A DNA stretch of 64,000 bases, taken from NCBI GenBank assembly GCA_034440635.1, contig JAOTON010000895.1, forward strand, positions 310,001 to 374,000. The letters run 5' to 3'. This document shows, in pieces, positions 23,367 through 34,060 of the stretch; positions within the stretch are counted from its first letter, which is position 1, and each line of letters opens with the position of its first letter. Both the position numbers and the translations under genes were made by a program. The notes beneath the pieces are model-generated. The model saw nothing but the letters and a program-made list of their open reading frames with translations, made no database searches and was not told where the DNA came from. This DNA is from Lepas anatifera (lineage: Eukaryota; Arthropoda; Thecostraca; Lepadidae).

Positions 23367-23633
23367 TTACCTTCGCCCGGGTGGGGGTCTTTTTAGACCC
23401 CTCTCGGGTTTTTCCAAAGTGACCAAAACAACGGCGGCGGGCAGCGCCGCCAAAATTAGTCTGGCTGTTCCTTTATCATTTTTACATCTTTCGTAAAAAT
23501 TTTGGCTAAATGTCATATCAGGTCAGGTCACCAGGCCAGGTGAAGTGGCCTCATCTCAAAAAATGCTTAGGACTTTATAACTAAAAGGAGAGTTAATCGA
23601 TCAAGTTTAAACTCATACCACATATTGGCCCCA

Positions 23634-23817
23634 AAATATAATTTTTGGGGCTTATCGACGCACCAACTGCCAGGCTCATATGGCGTCGCCAACTCTTTCC
23701 CTGTTGGAAGGGTTTCTCGGGAGCCAGCTTGCTCCTTGTTCAGGGAAGCCGCCGGGCCTTGAACCCGGGTCGGCTGCGTGGTAGACAGCTACGCTGACCA
23801 CTCCACTACCGCGCCCC
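23634..23817 (-). mobile_element. Full-length tRNA-derived SINE with 13-bp target duplication
   Basis: On the minus strand the head is GGGGGCGCGGTAGTGGAGTG, the B box region GGGTTCAAGGCCC, and the body CCCTTCCAACAGGGAAAGAG. The 3' part is GCAGTTGGTGCGTCGATAAG, then a CCCCAAAAATTATATTTTGG tail. It is flanked by CATATTGGCCCCA at 23621-23633 and 23818-23830. This is the best-preserved copy in the window and defines the element. Confidence 0.88.
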
Positions 23818-24150
23818 CATATTGGCCCCACCAGGAGCTACAACATATATTCCGAGATTTTTAATATTGGTGGCCTAAGGTCATGTGCAGAGCACCACCT
23901 CCCCATTGTAAATACATGGGGAAAATCACAAAATGAGCTTTTCTCAGTGAGTATGGATGGAATCAACTTCAAACATCGGTTACGACTTGCTCTTAGGCCA
24001 TTTCTGAAGTTGATATCAACAATTTTGACTTGTGACCTTTGAAAGGTCACCTTAGGTCAAATAAGCGTTTTTTGGTGTTTTACTCTATAAATTTTAGATA
24101 AACAAAGATAGAAGGTTTCTTTTGTCACCAAAGTGTTTGTATAGTCACTG

Positions 24151-24830
24151 CAAATCAAATTATATACATCATACTCATACTCATACTCATACTCATTTAT
24201 TTTCTCAAAAATCATGGATCACTACAAACAATGTCGTACACGATCAGCGCAAAAGCACAAGTGCTTAACTTCAAGCGCTGCTCGTTACAAACTTCCACAA
24301 TCTAGTTTACATCGTGCCCGCCTGAGGATCCGCCCTCCGCAGCCACAGCGATTTGTCAGGGCCACCGCGCCAGGCCGCCCGCTCACCGAGGTACTGAACG
24401 CTAGATATTGAATCTTTTTGTATGTCTTATGTATTTAAATGTACAACGTGCTACTGATCTCGACCTGCTGTCATCCATATTTTTACTGTGAAGGATTATA
24501 TTTAATTTTTCAGATGTATTACAGGTATCAATATTTTTGTTTGTAATTTGGGTCAAATCATTCATCAAAGCTTGCCTTTCTATATGGTATATTGGGCAGT
24601 GGAGTAAGTAGTGCGCAGTAGACTCACGAGTGGGTCCACAAATGCAATTTGGAGATGGCACGGCTTGTACTGAGAAGAGGTGCGAATTAAGGGTACTGAT
24701 ACCAAGCCTTAGCCTGGTCAGAATATAATTTTCTTTTTTAGAGCCTAGGGAATAATACAATGGGGGAGGACTAATACCAAATATTTTTGTGATTTCTTTT
24801 TTGAATGTTTTGTCAAGACTATACATGACT
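24151..24830 (-). pseudogene. 5'-truncated LINE 3' end with (ATGAGT)n tail
   Basis: The minus-strand frame of 141 codons (24401-24826) contains LTRLRLGISTLNSHLF, then CICGPTRESTAHYLLHCPIY. This matches the CxC-x(7-8)-H-x(4)-C zinc-knuckle-like end of many LINE ORF2 proteins. A 3' untranslated region follows, ending in tandem ATGAGT units (24175-24197 on the plus strand as ACTCAT). Short repeat tails of this kind are typical of I/Jockey-type LINEs. The 5' break at about 24830 is normal truncation during reverse transcription. TATACAT occurs near both edges and may be part of a target duplication. The frame is open but lacks RT. Confidence 0.8.
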
Positions 24831-25208
24831 TATACAAGACTGATCATGACTATACCAGGTCAAGTTGGGTCAGACCGTTGACGTGTGACAGGTCAAATTT
24901 TAAAATTTGACCTGGCATTGCAATATTATATATCATTCGATTCGTATTAACGATAGGATTGCAATGGTATATCAACTATGTTTAAGTATACCTCATATTA
25001 GTGATTTTGACCTATTTTGACCTCTAGTGACCTTGATATTGACCTGACGAGAAAATGACCGAAGCATTTTTGATAGAATTTTCGATGAGCTTTCTATTGC
25101 CGTTTTGCGCGTTTTTCTAGCTCTCTTAATTTTTTAGATCGTGGGGGTCTTTTTTAGCCCCCCACCAGGGCGAAGGTGGCTCATACCCACCACCGTGGCA
25201 AGGGTTAA

Positions 25209-27050
25209 AAGCGTTAGTTTGATGAAATCACATATTGTTAGAAAATATGAGATATTTCTGTTTTTAGCGTATGAAAGTGTGAAAAAATGTTGTTTCCTAA
25301 TTTTCAGACCTCTTTTGTTCTTACATTATCATTTTTAGAATTTCGCAAAGTGGTCCATTCCCTCAAAGTTTTACAGAAAAAAACATATAATGTGCCATTA
25401 CCATGTGCCCTCTTGAACCGTACTCATCCATGGATCAAATATATAAGAAGGTCTTAACAAAATCAGTACGTTCAATGTGAATCCAATAATATCTATGAAG
25501 CTTTAGAAAGTCCAAGATTCGTGATTTGTCAAATCGTGGTGTTTTATGCCCCTATCGAGTGTCAATTTGAGATTTCCAGCCTGCGATATCTCAGAGGCCA
25601 TTTGGAACTAATTAAGTAGGTTTTAAGGCTCCCGTTAATAGCTTCACAAATAGTGCTGATTAAGCTTTAATTTTGATATATTTTTATTAGCTATTGGCAT
25701 TTGAGACCGAGTGGTAACGTCATAACGTCATATAAGCGAGATGATATATCAAGGTAATCTCATATGAAGGTCACGCTGAAGATCAATGATTACAGGTCGA
25801 TTGCATACCAGTATTTTTAAGGTCATTGACTTAAATGTTTCAAGTCAAACGGCGATATCCAGTATGACGTGTACTATGCTATGACGTCATAGTTAAGGTA
25901 ACTTAGTATAAAGGGCAAAGTCAAGGGTCAAGGTCAGAGGTGATGAGTGAAGTTCCGACCTCATCTCCCGCCCAACGGCTGCTTTAGTGCTAGTTATAGT
26001 GCACATTATAGGAAATCTACCATATTGTAACGTCATAGGTCAATGATCCTGAATGACCGTGACCTCAAAATTTCCAAGATCATGTTTGAGACCTTTCCTT
26101 TATTACCTCTGCCCGCTTTTACTATATTTCCGACCTTTTCTGCATAATTACGGTATTTCCCAATAGGTCCCTAGCACGGTCAAAATTGGACGCTTATGAC
26201 CTCGTTTAACCCTACATATATTGACCTAAGGGAATAAAGGCTAGCTATAATTATACTACCATAGCCCACACGCACCCATTATAGGCCTGGGTAGAAAATT
26301 TACTTTTAGCTTCGTAAAAAAAAATTTCACGAGCTTTCTACCACCATTCGCGTTTTGCGCCATCTCGCATAGGAGCCGAGAACTCCCCTTCTGCTGTTTG
26401 AACTCCCCCTCCCCTCCGCTGGAGCGGAGATGCTCCGCAGACCCACTGGGAACTTCATATTCATTTCTTTCGGGGGGGCGCCCATATCAGCTAACCCTCA
26501 GCTCTCTCAAAGACGTCTTGCACTAGTGAACTGTCATAAGTTAGCTTCTGACAACCACTTTGCGCAGCTTTATTTTACATGAGTAATTCATTTGACCACG
26601 AATGTTCATTAATCATGTGGGCCTATCACTAGAAACATTCAGCCGTGTATTGTGTACTTGCCAGTCTAACGCTGTTGGGCTTAACGTGAAAAGGCAGTAA
26701 CATGAGTCACATTAGTCACGTAGGTTCCAGCCGCAGTTGATGTGTTGAATACCGAGAAAAGTTTCTATCTCAGAAGAAACAGACAGAACCTTTCTCGCAA
26801 AACAAGCCATCAACACAGTCCATGCAAAACAAACACCTCTGTCAGGGATTGACTGGATGGGTGACCTCTGAGATGTCACAGGTTCGGCGTCCAAGTTGAT
26901 CACGGGCAACCATCGAAGAGCTCATTGTGAACTTTGGATCTGAACGATATTTATTGTCAACGCAATCACCTATGTTTTCCACATAATCTTAATATCGGTT
27001 GTTAAAAGGGTTAGCGAAACGCACGATCACCAATCCGAAAGTTATAAGTG
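25209..27050. repeat. AGGTCA-rich fragments (mainly 25500-26490)
   Basis: Repeated GACCT, AGGTCA and TATGACGTCATA motifs occur throughout, for example AAGGTCAAGGTCAGAGGTGA-like text near 25917. A piece at 26370 (CGCATAGGAGCCGAGAACTC) is shared with the ends at 38608 and 54300. No intact pair of ends was found. 26500-27050 is unassigned. Confidence 0.55.
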
Positions 27051-27054
27051 AGGA

Positions 27055-27215
27055 TGGGTTTGCGCAGTGGTAGCGCGTTGACGTTCCACGGTGCTAACCC
27101 GGGTTCAAATCCCCGGTCGGAATGCTGAGTAAGGATCTCAGATCCCCAACATGTCTTTCCCACAGAGTGAAATTTGGCGGCGCCATACAACCTCTGTATC
27201 TGGTACGTTGTAAAG
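27055..27215 (+). mobile_element. Second tRNA-derived SINE family
   Basis: The tRNA-like head TTGCGCAGTGGTAGCGCG resembles an A box and GGTTCAAATCCCCGG a B box. A body without similarity to the first SINE family follows, ending near GTAAAGCCCAAAGGC. I call it a SINE rather than a tRNA gene because there is no foldable acceptor stem closing the unit and the conserved-looking body continues. Confidence 0.55.
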
Positions 27216-28200
27216 CCCAAAGGCTTGGACAGTTCTCAACTAGCTTTTTCATGAGAAGTGATAATGTTGCTTTATGATGGGAACATGCTGAAAGTCACTT
27301 GTCCAGTATTTCTTTAATCAATTTTTTGAGGTTTGAGGCCAACTTTGTCCTCCAAGTGGTTGGGTGTTTGACGATACTGTCATCAATAGCCCAGCCTTGA
27401 CGTCACAGCAGCACAGTGCCCTGCATTTTCCAAACACGTGTTCAATATGAACAATGCTTGCAGCATCAAGGCCGTCTCAAAACGTGTCCGAGACTTTCCG
27501 CGGCCTTCGGTCCATGGTGGCATGGGCAGTGTGCAGCCAGGCCGTACAGGCTCAGTGTTTAGTATTCGGTGCGGGTTTCCGTGCTCTTATTTTGATCTGC
27601 CGTCGGCGGCTCCAAGTCCAGTAGCAAGGGTCCGGGTCACGAGAAGCAAATGGCCAGCCCTGCCGCCAGGCCGGCCAGACGGCTCTGAAGCATGGCACGT
27701 CGTCTGGAGCTGTCGTAAACCGTGCCTGGGACATTCAGCGGTGCTAAGATAACTGCACCATCGAAATGTGTCCAAATGTGGCAGTTGTGAGGATGGCTGA
27801 ATCATATCACCAGCTAGGATCGCCCGCTTCTGGAATAATGTCACTTCTGAGAGCGCCCAGAGTTCTCAGGCCTGAGAGTGATCACCCAAAGCTCACATTA
27901 GCCCGTTTTGGGACAGTTTCTGGTGAGAACCTTTCAGTGGTCTAAGAGCGTTTGATCCCCGAACAATATTCGTTCGCCGTTAACGCGCACATTTGGGTGA
28001 AGGGATCCTGAAGTGAGCTCTCACCTATTATTCCGTGATAGCCAGGGAACAGCTTACAGCGGAAGAACGCTACTCAATGAAATCGGAGATAATTTAAGAG
28101 GGCGTCAATTTTTTAAATATTTTTGCCAGTCATTGGATATTTTTTTACTTAGTTGCTTTCGAAATCAGGCTTAGATCACTTTAAAATCATCTAAATCCCA
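27216..28200. other. Unassigned sequence
   Basis: Overlapping sense and antisense frames at 27438-27844 are shadows of one another in a GC-rich stretch. No family was recognised. Confidence 0.4.
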
Positions 28201-29215
28201 GTTTCCCGCCAGATCACCTACATCATAGGTCGAATGGCGGGTGAAGTCATTATGTCATATGTCGAGATGGAATGTCAAGGTCACCCCAGACCAAATCCAA
28301 AGACAAAGTTCACAGTTAGCCATACCAGCATTTTCAACACTTTAGCGCTTTCTGCCAGCTGGTGTCACCCAGCATGTCGCAAATTATGTTATGACGTCAT
28401 AGCTAAAGCTACTTGACGCTAAGATCAAGGTATCAAGGTAATATTATGGGCTATGGTCCCTCAGTTTGCACTCTAAATTCTGCAATGCTAGCTATGGTGA
28501 ATGTATGCACATTATGAGAAATATGCCATTTTGTGAAGTTGTAGATCAATGACCTTGAGTGACCTTCACCCAGAAGTCTAACGAACATCATATTGGACCT
28601 ACCCTTATGATCTAAGTCTTCTCATCCGTGTATTGGCGCCAATTTTTCCGCAAAATCAAGACACTTCCCAATGGGTCTCCCAGCAAGGCCCAGATTTGAA
28701 ATTAATGACCTTGTGTGGCCTTAAAGAATTGACTTATAATGATAAAATTGGCTATAGTGTAAATCACAACGGTTCCTACAAAACCAGAAATAGGTGCTCT
28801 AACCCTCATGGCCTTTTTTTAGATCTCAGGGGGACCTTTAGGACCCATCCACTGCGCGTTGACACCAGGCCCATTTTCACAGCGCAGGTGAGATAAATCA
28901 ACAATATGAGAGTCTGACATGACCTGCAATAACTTGGCATGCACATTAGGGTCATGGGAGGAGCTTTTGTGCCAGAACCAAGGGAAGTGTGACATTGTAT
29001 TGTCCCTGGGACATAATAAACCGCATGTTTTTTTATTTTGTAATTAGAGCTAAGTGGTGGTATATGACCCATCTGTGAGAGGACTGTCAATTTTTCTTAA
29101 AAAAGGTTAATCAAGACATCAAGGAGGCATCTGATGGCTGCAAAATTATCCTCACTGTAGTCACCACAAAACCTCAAATAGGCGTTTTCCTAATCCTCTT
29201 GTTTTTTTAGATCTC
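28201..29215. repeat. AGGTCA-rich dispersed repeat fragment
   Basis: It contains GTCAAGGTCACCCCAGACC, TATGACGTCATAGC and TGACCTTGAGTGACCTT, in an order similar to 25860-26130. Terminal TTAA ends were not identified. Confidence 0.55.
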
Positions 29216-29216
29216 A

Positions 29217-29218
<2 letters not shown>

Positions 29219-29265
<47 letters not shown>

Positions 29266-29268
29266 GTG
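29219..29268. repeat. (TA)n/(TATG)n microsatellite
   Basis: A TA run followed by TATG units. It lies at the edge of the AGGTCA-rich segment. Confidence 0.9.
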
Positions 29269-30685
29269 GTGAAATCAGTATAAAACATCAATACAATAGA
29301 CCCATATAAATAATATTTTTGAAATATTTGGTGAAAAAGCACGAGAAAAATAAAAGATCACAATCTCAAAGCTCTCCAAAGGCCTCCAGTCTTGCAAAAT
29401 CACATTTTAAGAGAAAAATAGCAAACAAATGCTCAAATGAATTCGCTTTTTGACACTTTTCAGCTTAAATATATCCTCAGATGTATGCCCAGATTAAACT
29501 AAAGACGATGAACAATTGATGATAAGTTTCAAATTCCACTGGGACAAATAAATCTACTGCTTCTCCGGGATCTGTTTCCATCGACCCGGTTTAATGCACA
29601 TGGTTGTTGACAAGTCGTCTCTGCGTAGCAATTCATATTGCTAGCAATAGATGATAGAAGCGAGACAATTATAGGCGGTTTCGAGCTCAGTTAAGAGCAC
29701 TCAAGATAGAACTCGGCTCGTTGATAAAGCATTGATCAAGACTTGTACAGGGTGCTATAAGGGCAAGCTATTGAATGTCGTATCTTTTTGTGTGAAATAG
29801 ACTGATTCGATCAGGATCTGTAATGAAAGCTATTCCAATAGAAGCCTCCGTCTTGCGGTACTTAAGGGTGCCGTTAATGAGATCAACACAGAACGAGATG
29901 GAATTCGCTCCACCTCACGGGGAGTGGCAAGAGCTACGTCAAAGTCTGCCCATTGAGGAAAGGTCGGCCGATGAGACTACTGCTCTACACATTACTCCGC
30001 TAGTTTGCTTTAAAAGATCAAAGTTTGATAAATTTCAATTGATCTCCTCGTAATAAAAACACATTTTATACCTCTACGTGCCATGGAAGTTTGCCTGCAT
30101 TTGTTGCGTTCATAGTGAGGCGATATTTTTCCTAGAACGACGCCAACAATTCATCCTCTTTCTTGGCATGAAACGTCTCCTATCATGTTGTGCCATATTG
30201 GCAACATGGCTTAATCGTTTATATTACTTTATTTATAAATAAGCTGAACAAAGAAGAAACACCTATTGCAAAAAGTGAGTATTTATTCATACACTCTCCA
30301 TTCATTAAATGGTTATTATAATACAACTTGAAACAATCTCCCTATTTCATTTCTCCAACGTATATGGAGGCTGTCATTTTGGCATGATACAGATGGGCTG
30401 CTAAAATATTAACGATGTTTTGGGTGGAAAAGAGATGAATTCAATAATGGTCAAGAAACAGTATTCAAAGAACAGACCAGGACCGCTAGCGGCAATAAGT
30501 CAAAACTAAAAGCAAGGCAGACATTGTCAACTACTCAGTCCGTTTCCTTCCAGATAGTATCGACCGGTAAATGTTCAGAAATTTACGTGCTTCGCCGGCT
30601 CTGCGGCCATGACATCTCGCCTCCCGAAATTGTCTTGGTGGAATTATCAATTACCAGTAATTTATATTACCGAACGATGCTGATA
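29269..30685. other. Unassigned sequence
   Basis: AT-rich sequence without a recognisable exon or repeat. Frames at 29823-30053 and 30524-30751 have no domain I know. Confidence 0.4.
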
Positions 30686-30776
30686 TATGAATTTTTTGGT
30701 CGAGTTTCTTGTAGAAGTTACGGCACGAGCGTAGCGAGTGCGGTAACTTGAAAACAACGAGACCAAAAAATTCATA
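30686..30776. repeat. ~91-bp imperfect palindrome upstream of the Crypton relic
   Basis: The outer arms are TATGAATTTTTTGGTC (30686-30701) and its exact reverse complement (30761-30776). The inner arms include GTTACGGCACGAGCG and CGAGTGCGGTAAC. Almost the whole 91 bp is self-complementary with a few bulges. The inner arm GAGTGCGGTAA recurs inverted as TTACCGCACTC just after the recombinase relic (about 31955-31970). It could be an element end or a cruciform-forming site. Confidence 0.8.
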
Positions 30777-30907
30777 CACAGCAGAGTTTCGGTTGAGGTA
30801 TCTTGAGTTTCGGTAATGTATTTACCATAGCCGTTTGTTGTTCACACATTAGTTCACACACGTTAATTCATTGTTGTATTGTACTGGAGTCGTAATTTGC
30901 GTAAAAA

Positions 30908-31917
30908 ATGAATCACTGCGGGAATCCTTTCTTCGATCTAAGTCTACCGGAAGATGAAGAAGATGCTACTGAAAATAAAATACAATCATTCATTGATGGT
31001 GCACGCTCCAAGGAGACAAAAAAATTGGACTTTTGGGTTAGCCGTCTGCGAGAGCATGTTCAAAAATTAGGAAAAAACAAGGACTTGTTGGAAATGGAGA
31101 AGACGGAACTCAATGAGGTAATTTGCTCATTCCTCATCGATGCAAAGAACAAAGACGGAGAAGCATATGAAACGGCAACAATTTCCAGCTTTATGAGGGT
31201 GATTAACCGTTTCCTGAAGGACTCAAGAAAGGAAATCTGGAGCAGGATCCAGAATTTCAAGGTGCCAGGGACGTCAAACGGGCTAAGATGAAGATCCTAA
31301 AAGCAGATGGAAAGGGAAATAAGCCCAATCGGTCAACACCGATCACCAGAGAAGAAGAGGAAAAACTGTATGAAACTGGCCAACTCGGACTGGGAAATCC
31401 TATGGCTCTCTTAAGAACCATGTTCATGTTGACAACTATGTTGTTTGGACATAGAGGCCGCCAAGAGAGTCGGCAAATGCTTTGGGGTGATATCTCACTA
31501 CGACGAGATGAGCAAGCAGAGTATCCCGACTTCCATGAAAGAATGACGAAAACAAGGGATGGTAGTGACGAGGGAGGGAGCCGGCGACTTCTCCCAAGAG
31601 CATTTGCTAACCCAAACTGTCCAGACTGATGCCTGGTCAATGTTTATAAAGAATATATGAAGCGAAGGCCACAACAAATGCTCCAGCCTGATACTCCGTT
31701 TTATCTCGCTGTAAACTACAAGAGATCGCTTGACGACCTAGTCTGGTTTAAATGTAGCCCTCTAGGTGTGAACTCCATCAGTAGCCTAATAAAGACTGGA
31801 TGTGAAGCAGCTGGAATAAATGGTCGAAAGTCAAACCACTCAGTCCGAAAAACAGCTGTAAACAGCTGTTGTTTTGGAAATTTGACGAATGCTTATAAGA
31901 AAATGACACAGCCGTGA
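30908..31917 (+). pseudogene. Crypton-type tyrosine recombinase relic (DUF3504-like)
   Basis: Three pieces in two frames form one protein. 30908-31240 gives the N-terminal part, with a helical SAM-like core ending INRFLKDSRKEI in that order. 31240-31626 gives QDPEFQGARDVKRAK, GKGNKPN, then GHRGRQESRQMLWGDI. After an in-frame TGA, about 31630-31917 gives YKEYMKRRP, LQPDTPFYLAVN, WFKCSPLGVNS and HSVRKT. This is the motif order of the Crypton-derived domain also found in ZMYM2/3/4 and QRICH1. The first catalytic Arg (GHRGR) and the HxxR box (HSVR) are visible. The second His and the nucleophilic Tyr are lost because similarity ends after HSVRKT. One frameshift (about 31240), one nonsense codon and 3' loss mean it is dead. 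Cut-and-paste by circular intermediates is known for the family; here it is only a relic. Confidence 0.85.
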
Positions 31918-32536
31918 GGGATTGGCCAATCGGCGCCGTGCAGTAAACGGAAATTACCGCACTCCAGCGATGATTACCGCACGCCACGTGCCAATGTATT
32001 TTCATTGCTCGGCATATGGTAAAATTCAAAGAACCCATCCTTCCAAATTATGGTCTGGCCTATTGATTCCTAACGTATGCTGAAATTTATAATCGAGATG
32101 AAATGACGACATACCTTAGGAAGAGAACTGTCCGATGGACTGTAATTTGATTTATATATACATATATGTTACAAATATGTAGCCTTGGTGCTGTCAATAT
32201 TTTTGGTGTGACAGAAATATGCTTGAGAACTGGGACGTTTAGTTCCATTGGTCATGTGGGTTTCCGCTTTATGGAATCGGGTTATGTGTCTTGAATGAAA
32301 TTATGGTATTAGGCTTACTGCATGGTGAATCGGGCTGGTTGGATCAGTTTGTTCATACTTTTATTTTCATATATAATCGGAGTTGACAAGAAATGCTACA
32401 AACTTTCACAAACTTTGCAGGATGAATAATGCCATTTCTAGCATGGTTCCAACGAGTTTTTCAATTGGTTGATGGTGGAGCTTATGGTGAACATAATTAT
32501 TAATATAATGGTAGAATACAAACCAATGTTCATGTT
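31918..32536. other. Unassigned sequence after the Crypton relic
   Basis: It starts with two TTACCGCAC repeats (about 31955-31985) that mirror part of the upstream palindrome. The rest is AT-rich with no gene seen. Confidence 0.45.
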
Positions 32537-32678
32537 TCCACGCAGCCGACCCGTGTTCAAGGCCCGGCGGCTTCCCTGAACAAGGAGCAAGCTGGCTCCC
32601 AAGAAACCCTTCCAACAGGGAAAGAGTTGGCGATGCCATATGACCCTGGCAGTTGGTGCGTCGATAAGCCCCAAACAC
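32537..32678 (+). mobile_element. tRNA-derived SINE, head degraded
   Basis: From CCACGCAGCCGACCCG through the B-box-like GTTCAAGGCC, the body CCTTCCAACAGGGAAAGAG and the end GGTGCGTCGATAAGCCCC it is very similar to the copy at 23634. The A-box part is diverged or truncated. Confidence 0.8.
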
Positions 32679-33213
32679 TATAATGTTTATGTTAGTTTAG
32701 GACATAAAAAAGTAGTTAATTTGTGTTATTTTGCGAGCTCGGCTCTTTACCAAACACGAGTCGAAAGTGAGGTTAGAGCTCAGACACATTTCACAAATTT
32801 GTAGATGGAAATGTTCAAATGTTTGGGATATAAATCACCGGGAAACATTATTATGGTGAGCAGCTAAACAATTATACATCAATTTCCAAATCATGCTAAA
32901 TCAAAGGTCACACACAACTTACAATGACAATTACTAGGGAAAATACAAGTTGAGAGCAAACAGGCTACACACCTTCTATTGAAGTACAACTTAACTATCT
33001 GAAGGCTATTATATGTCTTCATCTCCAAAATTATGGAGTGCGTCTGTGCTTTAACATCATTTTAGATTCGTGTATGATAAAGAGCGGAGCTCGAAATATA
33101 ACCGTCACAAATTAACTACTTTCTCGGCCCGAAACTGACATGAACATTAGGTTGCATCCTAGCGTTACATTCCTACGAGTTCCTTGCAATGCAAATGACA
33201 TTGTTGCCCTTTT
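32679..33213. other. Unassigned sequence
   Basis: AT-rich, with no frame, repeat or RNA gene that I can support. Confidence 0.4.
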
Positions 33214-33217
33214 TTAA

Positions 33218-34056
33218 CACGGACGTTGACGGGGGTCTGAGCCACCTTCGCTTTGACGGGAGGGGGGACGGGTACCCGCCTCCCCCTAAGATCTCGAGAA
33301 CCACGCTAGGTAGCGAAAACTGTAAACGGTGTTGGGCAGCCCATTCACTTCTTCATCGAACATATTTGGACCATCTTTTTGTCAGGTCGCATTTAAGGTC
33401 ACTAGAGCTCAAAACATATCGTAATAGGGATAAAATGTAAATGAAGGTTTTAGGTCATTACATCTGAATAAGTAAGGATAGAGCAAAACTATTTAAACTA
33501 TATGAATCCTCGCAGCAAGCCAAATCGAATGATATATAATATGGCCTTGCTAGGTCAAATTAAAGGTTTGACCTGACCTGAGGTCAGGTCAATGTCAAAT
33601 TATATAACATGCATACCATTAAAACCGAAAAGACAAGGCAAATTTGATGCGGTTAAAATAAACGCTCTATCGCCATCCGTTACTAAGTTATTCACTTAAA
33701 ACCATTTCCCCATGTATTTCCAATGGAGAGGTCATGGCTCGTACCTGACCTTAGGTCATCGTTGTCAAAAATACCGGAATATTGTTTAGAGAACTCGGTG
33801 GGTCCATTATGTGATATGAGTTTCAATCGGATAAGTTCACCCTGTTCCGACTTTGCTATCTTAAACTTTTTTTAGGTCAGGTCACTTGACATGTGCTGGT
33901 GACCTGACCTGAGATTACCTGAACTTAAAATTTTCACAAAAGCTGCAAAAATGATGAGAGAAAATGTATGCCAAGTACGGCAGCGCTACGCGCCGCCGTT
34001 TTTATGCTATTTCCGAAAAACCTTAGGGGCGGGTACCCGCCCCGTCAATGCGCGTG
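33218..34056 (+). mobile_element. TTAA-flanked AGGTCA-rich element, 839 bp
   Basis: TTAA flanks both sides (33214-33217 and 34057-34060). The ends are CACGGACGTTGACGGGG and the reverse complement of CACGCGCATTGACGGGG, a near-perfect terminal inverted repeat. Just inside are the self-complementary GGGTACCC hairpins. The interior has GACCTGACCTGAGGTCAGGTC and similar motifs. TTAA target sites are the mark of piggyBac-type insertion. No transposase is present, so it would be a non-autonomous member. Confidence 0.72.
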
Positions 34057-34060
34057 TTAA

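Larger units (their letters stand above)
23371..25204 (-). mobile_element. TTAA-type AGGTCA-rich element, interrupted by a SINE and a LINE
   Basis: The ends are TTAC (23367-23370) and TTAA (25205-25208). Subterminal G-rich hairpins lie at each end (GGGGGTCTTTTTAGACCCC on the left, GGGGGTCTTTTTTAGCCCCC on the right). The interior contains GGTCAGGTCACC and a left segment CGGCGGCGGGCAGCGCCGCC that mirrors the right end of the copy at 33218-34056, so this copy is inverted relative to it. Removing the SINE with its target duplication and the LINE leaves roughly 0.95 kb, close to the 0.84-0.98 kb of other copies. It has no coding capacity. Confidence 0.65.

Noticed and set aside
24214..24411. A plus-strand 65-codon frame with basic composition
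   Set aside because: It lies in the 3' untranslated part of the antisense LINE and is a shadow frame.
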